64,000 bases of DNA from Anisakis pegreffii (taxonomy: Eukaryota; Nematoda; Chromadorea; Rhabditida; Anisakidae). Shown here in pieces: positions 26,501 through 41,500 of this stretch (positions are counted from its first letter, which is position 1; every line of letters begins with the position of its first letter). The position numbers and the translations under genes are program-made. The notes beneath the pieces were generated by a model that saw nothing but the letters and a program-made list of their open reading frames with translations, was not told where the DNA came from and did no database searches. The stretch spans positions 1-64,000 of the forward strand of contig JAPYMA010001618.1 in NCBI GenBank assembly GCA_035041965.1. Reading direction: 5' to 3'.

Positions 26501-29500
26501 GCACTCTTATTGAATTAGTCACTCCGACTTCACTGACTCAGCGACTGCTCCTCAAAAAAAAAAAAATTCGCATTATTGGCTATTCATCAATATTTTTTAC
26601 CACATTCTTCCAGAAATATCCAACGTTTTCAATCCGCAATCAATTTTTTGCCTCGACAACGTGAAGCAATAATCGTAAACGTAACAATAACAGAACTGCA
26701 GAGCGATTAATTGAATGGACTTAAGTGAACGTCAGCTACTAGATTACCTCCATTCTCTGTATCGTCATCACTCACCTCGAATAACGGACAGTTGCTGCTG
26801 TTGATTACAAAAGAAGTTGTTGCATATTTTGAATTGAAGTTCATCATTAAAACTTGATTACACCCATATTATTTACAATATTTCCATCCTATCGCCACTG
26901 AACTGAACTGCCAACATCATGAAATTCATTCAACGAAATACACCTTTATTTATTTATCTACAATTGCTGCAATTGTTTAGCGTTTGCATGTTAGCAGCAA
27001 CCAGAAGCGATTTTAATATTCCTGGAGGTTAGTTCAAACTTTTAGAAATATTCTTTTGCACGTCTTCAACTCATATAATGATTCCATCAAATGGTAGAAA
27101 GATATGAAAGCTAAAATTTTCAAAACTATGAATTTCAAAATCTTCACATGCTATATGTTGATGATTCATGTGGCTGTGATAAGATATTTATTATGGTAAG
27201 GCTATGATGAGGTAATCTGTTATGATAAGGTGAACAAACAATCGGACACGATTGCAAGCTTGTAACAATATCCAACCACCTTGAAGACATTACACAATTC
27301 TGTGCAATTGTTTCATCACGTAAATAAATCATCGTGCATAACGGATTGATAATTTATAACGCGTCAGTTTATAATTGGACTACAACTGCATTTCAAACTT
27401 GATTCGCGGTTTCATTCCACTCAAAACTTTCTCATGATTTTGTCAACTGGCAGGAGAGGCGTCATCAAACTCGACTGAAACGCTCTTATTCTCAGTTTCT
27501 GAATGAATGTTGTTATTGCCATCATTAATATTATGAAGAGATAAGTGATTTTGAGACAAATTATGTGGTTGATGTTCCGAATACTGGGAGCATTCATTCC
27601 TGCAGGGAATTTGGAATTCAGAAAATGCGATTGCGCAGTTAATAGTGATAATAATCCATCATTATTACAGTCCAGTGATAAATCACTCTCAGTGAATGTC
27701 TAAAGCAGTTTGTTTGTGTGTGTGCATGTGGGTTCACGTAGATGACATAGATCCATCATGCAAGTTGGTTGGACTGCTTGAATCAGTAAAGATAACATAC
27801 TAATAGTCATGTCATGAACGAACGCATGCCTTAGACGCTCACGATGGGTTTCCGTTAAGCGAATTCTAATTAAACAAACAATAAAAATTCTCATAGTATG
27901 TTTGTTCCACTGGAATTATTCTCCTTTTACCACTGCTATTATCGATGGGGCAATTAGAAAACGTAACAAAGAACGCATGTAAACAATCATACATGAGATC
28001 TTATTATGAATATCCGAGTATCCTTTATGGATTCACAAAATCCCACTCTCAATTCATGCTACTTAACCTTAATCCCTGATCCAACACCAAATTGTTCACT
28101 ATCAGATAAATATGGTAAACAAATCTCATCGAAATCCCATCGAATTTCATTGTTTCTGGTGAATAAATCTATTTGGATTGGATTATAACGATCGCATTTT
28201 ATAATAGAAGATACGAGAGTCTCATCGTATCGATGTGATAGTATGTTTGCAAACTATCTGTTGCCGTAATATTTGATAAACGAAAATGGTGTGTGAGATC
28301 TGTGGCAACTTTGATGTCAAATATGAAAAAAATAAAAAAAAAACATGGGATTTGGGAAATGATTTGGATCAGGTAAACGAAATCAGAAGTCCACTGAATT
28401 AAAGAAAGAAAGGTATTAGACGGATAACGCAGTCCATAAAAGTATTTCACAATAAACATTGCGAAATGATTGAAAGCTATTATTTTATTCTGCAAAATGT
28501 CTTTGTCTTTTAAGCATCCAATCAGTCAGAATCTAGGGGCTTCGCAAGAGGGATTAGTCTAGGATGCATATTCATGTGTCTCCGTTATTTTTGAATCCAT
28601 AATTTTTTGCTCTCATTTCATTTTAAAACTCTAAAAAAAAATTTGTTGCACCTTTGAAATCACCCTGCGAAATGTTTTCATCATTTACTATCGATTTTGG
28701 ATTACTTCAATGAATTTTAGTGCTTGTTGTTCCATGAATCGGTCATTTTTGTGCGTTCTACACACCTAGATTCAAAAGCAGCAATTAAACTTCCCAAGTG
28801 GCTAGAACAATCTTGCCTGTGAAGTATTTAGGCTAGATTTTTGAATTTATTTTTGAGACATCACTGTTGATATCATCCGTGTTTCTGCTCTATTCATTAT
28901 TGTCATCATTGTTGCCGAAGAATTTATTTTTATCGAATCATTGTACTGCGCTATCATTGTCACAAAATTTCTGCGAATTATCACTATATCGTTGTGCTCA
29001 TATTCACCTCTCATCAGCGTACACTTTCGATTGATCAGTAAGCGTTTAATAATATCGTGAAAAACCCGTTCCGTTTCCGTTTTTCGTTTACTTTACAATT
29101 AATTCATTGAAACAATCAACGATCTACTACTCATCAACCATCCAGATGTTTACAGTTCATTACATCAGAATTTGATAGCGCATCATGAGTTCAGAGTTTC
29201 AGTAGTGATGTTTACTTGAGAGAGATGCAGAATACGTTCTTCAACTATACATCATCCAAAGATTATGTGTCAAATTTCTGACACATGCTCAGAATTGCAG
29301 TTGTATAGTGATATGTGACTGATTTATGCATCGTAACTGAAGAATACTCTGAAAACAACACCGAGTAGTGATTCTAAGCGCATGACTGAGAAAACTTTTC
29401 GACAAACGTGACTAATGGAATGTTCAAATGGAATAATTATGCATCGCAAATGGTATGTATGCACAGAGAACAACTCCAGCCAGTAATTTCAGCAGCATTC

Positions 29501-32500
29501 GCTACTGAAAATTTTAGAATGTGATATTTTAGAATGGCATCACATCCATGAGCAAAACAAATAGGCAGTGTTTGCTGTTTGCTGTTGCGAAGAATTTCGC
29601 ATGAATTCAGTTCAGTTTGCATTTTACTGAATATACCAGTGAAAACCGATACGATTTTAGTAGCTAAGAATAAGCAATATGGAAAAAACTCGTTGCAAAT
29701 TTAGTGTTTCCGTAATAAGTTTAGGATGCTATTTGAAGAATTTGCAGTTGTTCCTTTAGTTGTCCATTGATTTATAAGCTAGCCATATAAATGTGATTTC
29801 AGTACTTGAATTTTGCTGTGCATGAATGCAAATGAATCAGTTAAGATTTTGTGAGATAAATCAAATGCGTAAATTTGACATATGCTTGATATCAATTCAA
29901 AATGGAATACATTCTAGTTGTGTTATATTCATTTGAGCACACCGAAAACATAGCAGTGGAAGGAAGCGACATTCAAACACAGCTAAATACAATGCATTCT
30001 CAATTTATATGGCGGTCATTTCTTTGATGATAAAATAACAACGGGTAATTCAATTCAGTATGAGGCTTTTGCGAACAAGCAGTAGTTATTTTTTATGACT
30101 TATGGATTCTTGTGTTTGAATGAATTGAATGTGAAATGATGGGTGAAATATTGAAAATTTCTGCATAAAAGCATAAAATTACTGAGAATAAATTATGGTA
30201 TTGGTAGAAGTGCAACGCATAGAAGCAAACACATTGCACAATCAGTGCGTTCAGTTCGGAAGTGATCTTTTCGTGGAAAATCCTACACTCTTGAGAATAA
30301 GTAAGCCTAGAAATTGGCTCGAGATCTTGACTCGATGCCGAATATTGTCGGTCTTCAGAATTTAGAATGAAACTTCGAGAGAACCATTCACCAACTGAAA
30401 GACCTGACGTATGAATTGTTTGTGTCTTTCTCTTTTTTTGTGATATGAGGGAAATATTAGAACCATTTTGATTTAACATTTTCATTTGATCACCGGTGTG
30501 ATCGGAATATCGCTAGTTAATGAAATTTCTTTAGTGATCATGGATTTGAATGAATATTCAGAATGCGTTTTTCATTTGAAAACTTTTTTTGTTTTTGAGG
30601 TGAAGTAACATTTTTCACAGCCTACCAATCGTAGAATGTTAAAATCTTGCAAATTTATCGAATAGATTGCTGGACATTGATGAATTAATAAGAAAAACTT
30701 CTCGGTGATCAATCGAGCGCCTCTCTCATCAGATTGAAATCAAATTAATTATCACTGTTCCGTGCTCTGTTCTTGAACGCTCTCGAGCATTATTGATAAG
30801 CGTTAAAATCGGTGTTTTCTCTCGTCAACAACAAATTACTCCGTTCATTCGAGATTAATCAATTTTCCGCGAGGAGTAGTTTTCATTTACTGTTTTTTCT
30901 GATTTTCCAACAGCACCGTTTTTTGCTCTAAATCACTTTTGGGGCACGACTCGACTGTACGTGAGTAATCTTTGCAGGAAACTTTTTTCATAATATCACA
31001 GCGGCCATCACTAATCATCGTACCTATTCTGAGAATGTTTCACTCAAAAGAACCAAAAAAATGTCATCCTCTATTTTCACAGTTTCTAAGCGTAAGTGAT
31101 AAACTCACTCTGTCTCTATTAATCAATTCATTTAAAATCTGAATCGTTCACCATTATTCTCGTGCGCTTTTTTTGGCTTCAGTTACGTTAGAAAACAGAT
31201 CTATCAAACACCGGAACCGTGCTGTGAATATGCGAACAATGTGAGAAGCAGCAAGCAATTTCATTTTTCAGTTCCAAGTTCTGGACACTTGAGAATGCAA
31301 TCAGTACTTGCTTGTTATGCCATGAATTAAGTCGAGACTGTTTTTCTGTTTTCAGTTCAATTCGATTTATTCTGCTGCAGTCAATATCGTTTCCTACGTT
31401 TGGTTAGAGCAAATCTTATGTATCGTCAATTGACAGATCAGTTGTAGCAGCATAATGATCCGTTTTGCATAGATTCTTTTGAGATATCGATGTTTGTCTA
31501 GCAGAATTTACTCAGTATAAGAAACAGTGGTAATCACCTCAAAAACACATTTTAACACACCTAACTGTTGAATAATCCGTGATGCATCCATCTACCTCTG
31601 CCTTCAGGCTCAGTTTGATTGTGGTTTACCCTAAGCACACTGCTCTTATCATGTTTTGAAGTAATCTGACAAAACATTTACCATTCTGCTTATCACTCAA
31701 TCGTTATTTTAAGAATATTAAGAATTTACTGCTTGTAAGACGCTAGTGCTCAGAATAATGCAGTGCAATAATTATTCCAGTTAATTGCTGTTCGTTCGTA
31801 TCGTCGAGGTTTTTACCATGGCAGCTATTACTGCTGCTCTTTCGGAAGCATGAATAATTGATCGATTCAATTAAAAACGCTTGTTTTTACTCAAAATCGC
31901 TAGAATTTACTGATGGCCATTCTCTATCTATTCAGCACACTGATGATGAAGTGTGCTCGAAATGAGGATGAGAGCAGATGCTTTGTTGGTTGACGTGTGC
32001 TTTGTTAAGAGTTGAGATAAGATAAAAAGATTAAAGACTCACTGCTCTGATGTGCTGCTTATAGATGCACATTTAAAGACTCGATGTGATGTGATTACTT
32101 GCTGCTTGGTAAACAGATGAGATTTGTGGAAATGAATCAAAAGCGAATCATAGAAGAATGTTTGATGGTCGACCGTTAAATGGCCACCTATCGAACAAAC
32201 AGATTAGGGAATGTCATATCAACGCATCGATTGATGTTTCAATTTCAAATTATCTTCACCGAATCTTTTTTACGCTTGCAATCGTTTGATATTGCTAGCC
32301 TATCATACAGCAGCTTGTCTTTTATTATTCATCTCCTCTTCACCATATCTCGTCTAATCTCTTAATTTCGCTCTTTCATCGTTGCTGAAAAGACCCAAAG
32401 TGATCGACTGAATTTTGAAATCTTTAATCAAAATCTACTCACTCAATGCTCATTGAGTAGATCATCCAAATGATTCAATCGTAATCAAACAGATCAGATC

Positions 32501-35500
32501 CTTGCTACCATAATCGATCAACATCGATTGGAATGCCAAAACCTACTCCCGTCATCCCATCTATCCGCCTGGTCAGAATAAAAATTGACACTGAAAACTC
32601 AAAGATAGGTTTAATCCAGTGAAATCATGAAGTGAAATCTCAAAATGCATTTGGTAGCGATGGCTTGTGATAATAACATCAGATAGTCCTTTTTCGAGCG
32701 TCCTAGTGAACAAGTTCCATGAATGTGCTCATGAAAAGATTGACATGAGAATTCCGTCGTTTTTATTTGTTTATTTACACATACACACTTATATTTGACG
32801 GAACATTCATGCACCCGTTAGTGATCGTAGTAAAATAGTATTTTAGCCATTCAGTTATGAAACTGTGGATGAATAAATCTGGCTGAATAAGATTTCCAAT
32901 AACTCCCATTGGGAAACTTGAGCTGAAAGCAAGTCTAAAGTTGAAAATGGAAGTGATATTAGCATTTATAAACAATTGCAAATTATTCAAAGCCAAAAAT
33001 AGCACCACTTATTAAGCCGTAGCTGAATGCATGATGCTGAATGTTAGGCGGAAAATTCCCCAAGGGTCTTTCGTATTTCTGGTTCCAACGATACCACGAA
33101 AAAGGACATCGTCTCAAAAGACAGTGCTCACTATTTATTTACATGAGAGATTGCGATGATGTTATGATAGCACATACGTGCATTCTTTCGCTCTTCATTC
33201 CATCGAAAATGTGTCACAATTCATCATGTAAATGAAGTACAACTGCAAATTTATGAGGATTGCGCTTTTCTGAAGAACTTTTTTTGGCGAAGTATTTGCA
33301 GAATGCATCGCAATATCGCGACAAATGTTACCGATTCAATTGTTTCTCATATGAGGTTAAGGGAATATCACGCAGCAGTGTGTTACTCAATACACTACGA
33401 AACAAATTGAATTTGAATGAATCTAATAAGCAAGATATTCATTCCTATCTCCTAATTAGTGTTTTATCATTGCAACACTGGCTTCTTTAATCCAAATCCG
33501 TCATTTCCTCTTCAACAGTATATATCTATCCGATCAGTTAATCTAAATTTTGAAACTTTTCTTAGCGCAGATACAAAAATTAAAATAAAATCTTCAGTTA
33601 GTATTTATCTGCATATTACTGCTTATCCATATGTGTGTGTGTAATTGTTATATTTGCGTGCTCATAAGAGCGTTCACAAAGCGAAGAAGATGAAGCAAGC
33701 AACCCGTAATCAGCGGTATACTCTTCTGCAATATGCGAAACATATTCAGATGTTCATTTGAATACAATAAATAAATCTGAGGTACTCATCAAAGATGAAT
33801 GCATGCATTCAATCGAAGAGGGCAATAGCACGCGATCACTAAAATTTTGAACGATACCTTAGCACTAACCCAAATATAAATGCGTTTTATTTTTTTTTGA
33901 ATCTGATGTTTCATTCAACACCATTCAACTCATTCCTACGATACCTGCTGCTATAGCATCGAATTATACCTCTTGTCATTTGTTCTGCCATATTACTCAT
34001 AATCTCAACAACAAAAAAGAAAACATATATTTGCATTCTATTCAATAGCCATAGCCATTTTCCTTTGAAAATATCAAAAAATCTGCTGCTGCTGCTTCAG
34101 ATGACCCACTGTTACATGCTCAATGAGTGGTATTTGAATTGTTATGATGCAAAATATCAAACCATAATGATTTTGTGTAATTGTGCACATGCATGCGTCA
34201 TATTTTGCTCACATGCACAGTAGAACAAAGCGATTATGCGCACGCAGCTTTAACAAGGACTACTCATTCGGCTGACTTACGGGCAACGGACGCAATTTAA
34301 CGACCGTAGCAGTGACCGCTAGAGCATAAGCTACCTTTCGGAACGATTTGATGCGAAGAAAGTTATTAGGGGCACAAGGAAAAACTGAAGGGGTTCAAGT
34401 TTTCAACTAAAACCAAACCATACTTCAGGGCATTTTGCGAGTTTCGTTCTGATGCACAAAAACCTTCTTAGCCCTTTCAAATCTTTCTGATCTTCTATCA
34501 CAATATAATGATCTGTTATTGATTGATAAGCTGCGATAATTATCACTTGTTTTCGTTGCTATCCTTTTTGGATGTTCACCATTGAAATATCGTCGGATTC
34601 GCTAAAATCATAGGGTTTCTGCATTCATGGATAGCCAACAACGTAAGCTTTCATTATACTGCAACGAACCGAAGAAAAATAAGCAAATCAAGTAGGTCTT
34701 AATGACAGTGAAGTGTATTGTCGTTATGTTGAAGATGATAAAAATTGAAGAAACGACTAGAAATTAGCTATTCATATCGTATGTTAAATGCTCCAAAAGT
34801 TTGAAACCGTTCTGAATGAGAATTATTGCTGTCTCGCCGTATGTTTTTGTTGAAAAAAAGCAGCAAACAGTTTATGCTGGCTCATTCAAGCAGCTACGAA
34901 GGAACTAGCAGATAGACATATGCTTAATCCGTCGTAAATCTGTTGCCTATGAACCTGGAAATGAAGACATTTTCCAAAAAATGTCTTTCAAAATTAAATT
35001 GATATCTGGCCATAGTTGATGAATGCTTTTCGCTGAAGTGCTTCGATGTAACGCAGAGGATCGGACTCGATTCTTCAGTCATTTTTTATTTCATAAGCCC
35101 TTTAATTGCAGCAGCATCGCAGTTTAGTGACATATTGAAAAATGAGCGTCAGTTGAGAGGAACGGCTGAATGCGCTCAGATAATTTACGAGCGAATTGAT
35201 AAGCAATTACATTTTCTGTGTGCAATTCCATTCCAGCGTTATTGTTGAATAAGACAAATATATGGTCGTTGATAAGCGCTCCTCACACCTAATTTTATCG
35301 AAAATCTTCTTGTTGTTTTTTTTTCTGAAAAAAATCAGCATCCTTAAAATCAAAATATCCTCATATATCATAGTGCAAATTTGTCTCATAAATTGAATCG
35401 TTTGCATCGCAAAACGAGTGAAATTGCAAATTTTATATGCGGTGAAATGAAACTGGTTATGAGAAGCAGCTATAGTTTCTTTTATGATAGTTATGAGAAG

Positions 35501-38500
35501 CATACGAAGTCTGAATCAATATTCTGAATAAGGGATTTCTGTTGCTGCAGCGAGTATTTTGTGCGTTCATTTTGCAATATTTTGCAGTATTCTAGAACAA
35601 ACACAATTTTGGTCGACATAATTCAATGTAATTGTAAGGAGTCTTAATATAAACGTCGTCTGGAAACGAAAAGAAAATAAATTGAAAATAGCAAATGAAT
35701 TCACTGAGCACTGATGATAATTTGATCATTGCTTTGATTAGAAGCAAACTTTCTTTAGAACATGAATTGTTCTTCCGTAATTAGTAACATGAGCAATTCC
35801 ATTTGTATTTGGCAATGGACGTTGTTGCACAATGCAATTGAATTGTGCTTGCAAGAAAAACTACCAGTTAATTGGATATTCGGTCAGTTTGAGTACGGAG
35901 TGGAAGCGCGTAGAAAGTTGTTTGGAAAATTGAATAAACAATTCCGGAGAAATTTCGTCGTTTCGACGTTGTGAATTTTTGACATTTTCATTTGTGAATT
36001 CATTCATCCAATTCGATCAACATTTGGAAATTGTTTTATGATAACAGCGGAAGAACGATAATGAAATTTGCTGTTCACTATTACTGAAGGGAATTTTGTT
36101 TGTGAAGGCCTATTCTTCTTCTGAACGAAATTTCACATTTGCTTTTCTCTGTTATTCGAGGAAATTGCATTAGTCGTTTGTGACACTGGCAAACTGAGGG
36201 AAGTTTCTGTGGAAAAACTACGGCACCTCAACGGAACAATCATTTGCAACTTTTGGATTATGTATCGATTAAGTAATGTGTACGCAAGAAGTTAGCATCA
36301 TCGATATTTAATTCTGTTGATCTAGCCTTGATCATTTTATGAATTGTCGAACTCACTTCAGAGCATTCACTCGTAGTCAGTTAATTTTCGAAACATGAAG
36401 TTTTCTCATGAAACTTACACAATTTGTTGTCGAATTCCGACGTCGCACATCAAAACCTCATGATGTGTGACTTCATGGTGTGCAAACGTGCCGTGTTTAG
36501 TTTGTTTGCATAAATTTTTTGGAATGCAAACTGAGGGAAATTCAAAACTCAATTTATTATTTGCTCATACGCATCGCTGAGCAAAGTTTCATCTTCTTCG
36601 CTTACTGGCACATTCAAACTGAAACTAAAACCACAACAAACTCACTTCGATTTTTTTCGAACGAATTCGAATGAGATAGTCCCCCGAGTATTTGAAGTTT
36701 CTTCAAAATATCTGTTGATTACATCGAAACTGTTCCGATGGTGATTTCTCGAGATTATTACTTGTTCTGTGCTGACATTGATTTGCTATGATAGTAACAT
36801 TTCATCAGCATTGACTTCTGATTAATATTTTGATTTGCTCCAACGGAAAGCATTGAATTACTTATGCATACGGAACAAACATCTGATTTCAATGAATAGC
36901 ACATAAATTTATTTCACTTCTTCAATTCATCATTTATCTTCTTTGAAACTTTTCTCAAATAATCGTCGGCATTCAGAAAAATAAAAATTCGCCGTCATAG
37001 CATAATCCTTAACGTAAGCTCACGGCAATATTCGTTATCATTTGCATCAACGATAAAGAGCGTAACATTCAATTGTGAAGAGTCAGTCAGTACTCTACAA
37101 CAGTTCACTTCAAGATACTGTAACTGAGCTCATAAAACCTATCACTATGATCACATTGCAGATACCGAATCAGATGTTGATCTTTTGGTACCGATCAAAA
37201 CTCTTCTCAGCGAACGAGCCGAAGTTTATAGGACGAAAGGCCTCGACGGTTTTCCCGCAGTAGGCATTAAGGTAAAACTTCAAAAAGTGTTGTATACTGA
37301 CCATAAACCATAAAATGCTGTGCTTTTCATGTTCATCCACATCTTTACTCTTACATACTATCAGAACATGTGGAAGTGAAGGTGACAGAAGTTGCAAGTA
37401 TAAATTTGCCTTGAAATTGCTGCAGATTTCTTACTGTTTACGAAATCAGATCTGGTTTACGTTGTATCGGTTTATACTGCAACACAAGTCAGATTGGTAA
37501 GAATTTGAAGCGTGTAGATTCGGGTTATGACTTTCGCAAGATGCAGTCAGTTTTCGAATGAGTAAGTATGAGACCTGGGAGTACGTGTGCTCGCCACTCG
37601 GCAGTTATAAGACTGCGAACAGAACTGGTTGTGATAGATCTAGCATAAATCAAATCCGAAGTGGAAGAGTTCTGTTGAACATTCATCATGAGCTCATCCA
37701 TCCATCGCCAAGCAAGTTCATAGATTAGTGTTTTCGCATTGGCTTGCGTTTATTTTTAGCAATATTAATGCACCGAAATAGCCAAACAAATTCATCATCG
37801 TCCATTTTGTTGACTTCAAATTCCGCATTTGCCAATCGTATTCTGACTTGAACCGAAATACATCAATGACAGAAACGATTTTTTTTTTGTTGTGAGAAAT
37901 CGGGACTCGATTCTCAATCAACACTTAGCTACGAAGCAACGAGGAATAGTGAATGGAAATGGATAGGAGTGCGACAAACGTGAGGAACATAGAATGATAT
38001 TGTTGCGTAATGGAACATATTTTTCGTAAAATTCCCTCAGAATGTGAATTTCCATCTGAATATGGTTCTATATTGATGCAATTTTACAGTTATATGTAAT
38101 CTACAATGATCTCTTATCACAGATTGAGCAAATAATCGCCGCCTATTGGCTGGTGATTGTTGGATATTTTGCATTGGTAATAATTTTTTCGCAATGTTTC
38201 AGCGAGGCGTAGAAATAGTCGTTCCGTATCGACAATATCTTCCACGAAAATTCTTCCGCAATTTTGCGTTCACCGCAGTTGTACGACCAACGGATCGAAA
38301 ACGCAGTTATTTGTTTGCAGTGGTTAATCCGTTGGACACAATTGTTGATCTCGGTGTATCAATCGAATCCGCCGGTTTGTTTATCTCATCGCACTAAACT
38401 CCGAACACAAACACGGACAGCTTCAAGTCCAAACCTTTTTCTGCCACAAAAATTTGACAATTTCACAGCATTATCCAGCGTTTAGTTGATGCACTATCAA

Positions 38501-41500
38501 CTGATCTAAACTTCTTGTAGCTGTGAGTGTGATTTAAAAGTGCTCGTTGCTGCTAAATCACTTATCTTAAGTTCAGTGTAAACAAACAATTCAAACTAAA
38601 TAATCGTATTAGTAGTGCTGCTGCTGAAAATCGCATGAATAACTCATGAATCAGATATTTTTGAGCCAGGACGTACCAATGGTGCATGGCCATCAAAAGC
38701 AATTTCACACTGTCAAAGTATTGAATGTCAAAATCACGATCTGCTCCATCTTTCGAAAATCAGTTTCGGCATGCTCTACAGGCAACAAACTTTCTCAGAA
38801 ACAATTCTGAGAGCAAATATTTTACAGGCGGAAGTCAAACGAACATAACTTTGTTGTATACGGACTCGAACAAAGAGACAGAATCTCGAGCGCTCACGTC
38901 GTTCCTCGTACCGGATTTCACCGATCAGTGGACCAAATTTGCGTTGGAAGTTCACGACGACAACGTTGTGCTCTACTTTAGATGCACACGATTCGCCACT
39001 CGACAGGTTCATCAAATGCTATTTTGTTTGTGCTACTGCTGGTTGGTCATCAATTAGCCGTAAAAGTCAATCATGGCTGCTGAACCAGCTGCAAGTCGTT
39101 TGCTGAGACTCGCATGAATGGGATGTTTTTGGGCAAGGATATAGCAACTGGAGCGGTATTGTTGGTTCATGACGTCAAATTGTGCTCTTCAATAGTTGAA
39201 TTCATTATTCATCGCGAGAGCGCTAGATCCGATATGGCTGTTAAGGAAATCCAACCGTACTGAATGCCAAAACCCAAAAATGCTATACCGTACCATATAG
39301 TGCCGTTGATCAAATATATTCATGCAAAACTACCATTCAACATACGCGCATTCTAAAAATTATACAATATCGTAAGGTTGCTCATCGAATCTGGGCATAA
39401 CATACCAGCGCATATAAACACCTGTAATTCAGCACCGTTGCTTTACAATATGCTGTTGTAGCATGTAGTTTAAATTTGATTGTCATTTGTTCAGGTGAAG
39501 CGGAAACCCTCGCAACTGATTATGGATGATGCTCATAAGTTGTATATCGCGAGCGCTGGACCGATACTGAAAGGAGAATTCGAGGTTAGTCATTCCATTG
39601 AACATCATTCCAAAATTTTTTTGCAATTCGAGATTTTGTTTCCCTCAACGTGCTACTCAACGGTGAAATGTTTGTTTGGTTGCTTCCTTCGTCAAGCAGT
39701 GCTCAACAAACCACACAAATTTTTGTCACATTTTCGAGCAGCTACAACAATCACTTGCATTACATCGGTGGATCATTGAAGCTATAACAGAAAATGTTGG
39801 TCGCTGTTTAAAGCAACCATTTTGCTCGCCCTTATCGGACACAGCCAAGAATATCAAGCAGTAACTGTGAGCGATTGCCAGCCAAACAAGCGAAGCAAGT
39901 TTGTGACCTTATGAGGAAGCATTTTGACATTCAAGCAGCAAGCGTGCTTCGGAATGTTTGAAATCCCTCAGGTTTTGCTGATGAATAGATGGAAGGAAAT
40001 GCATGTATGCATGCATACATGCTTCGACGAATGAGTAAATAATGGAAAATCTATAATCGTAGCAGCAGTTCGCTTGTTATGTCCAAGAAACAGTGAAAAC
40101 CAAAAACGAGAAATAACCAATTCTCAGTGGACACGACAACATCACAATATCGCAAAGATGTCTGCAATTATTCAAGTGGAATGTTACGACTTTTCAAAAC
40201 ATCAAAGGCCTTCATGGAATAATCGAACGAACGCAGTCGATATGAAACGAATGCAGAGTTTGATGGAATAAACATTTTGAACATAATGATCAAACGAAAC
40301 AGAAATGAGTTTGATTGATGCAGTTAAGTTGAGTGATGGATTTGTTAAAAGTTTGAGATATAACAAATTGCTTTTGCACTGAGCGAAAGATATCTCCGAT
40401 GGCAAGATGCTGCTGCTTATCATCAATAATATGGATTCGAATTTGTTGATGTGATGACATCGAAACATAATATGCAGCTATTTGGATAGAAGAGAAATAG
40501 CATTAACGATAAAGTGAGCAAATGAATACGGGAGAATATTCACTTCGATCTCATATTCGTCTCAACGATGCATCAGAATGGATCTAGCCAGCACCACTGA
40601 ACGTAGATCGCTAAAAAAGGTGAATGCGGGTCATCGAAATGATGAATGCAGTATATTCCAAGAGATGTTACTGTACTAAAAATAAAATCCGAACGATAAG
40701 CGAACATAACAGTCTGTTGGGTCCTTATGATTAGTAGTGGTTGATCGAAACTTTTGATGGTGAACAAACGTGTTGAAAGTTGATATCATTAATTTGGAAA
40801 TAAAACATTTGAAAAACTGGCTCAACCAAGATCTAAATTGTTACTTTATTGATGGATTCACCATTCTAGAATTATAATTACAGCGAGCAGGTGGAGGTGA
40901 AGCTTTTTGGTTTTACATTCGACAAATTGCTCTATTTTTTCATTAATGATCCAAGTGTTTTTTATGGCTGTGGATTAACAAGATTTATGTGGAGGAATGC
41001 GCTAATTACGTCTGGTTCCTCAGTTAGCTAACACCTCACTTAGTCACTTAGCAATCAAACCAACTATACCAGTTCACTGGTTTCAGTTCGTATAATTCGG
41101 TTCAGTTTCGCTCTGCTATAGCTACTCTATAGATTTACTGACTTTATGCTTGCTTACAATGAGTATTTCGATTCAAATAACTTAGAAAATTGAACCGTTT
41201 CGAGAACTCAGTTCTAATGTAGCAACGTTCTGATGTTCTCATGATTTTGAGTCATTTCATTGAACGTTGTTCCCTCTGAAGCGTTTTTGACCAAAGCTGA
41301 TATCGAAACGTTGTGAAGAATGCTTCAGATGGTAGGACAGAATTGACTGTCACAAGCTGTTCGATAGAAATTACGTTGATATGTGCATGACTATTAATTG
41401 AGGGTAGCAAATGGCAGATGGAACGGAATACTCAAACTGACCAATTCTCCTTTGCCATCATTGATAATAAAAAGATTATCAAAGCGCAATTATGTGCTTG

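Noticed and set aside
30093..30485. 130-codon minus-strand frame
   Set aside because: Longest intronic frame but without motif, splice support or codon bias.
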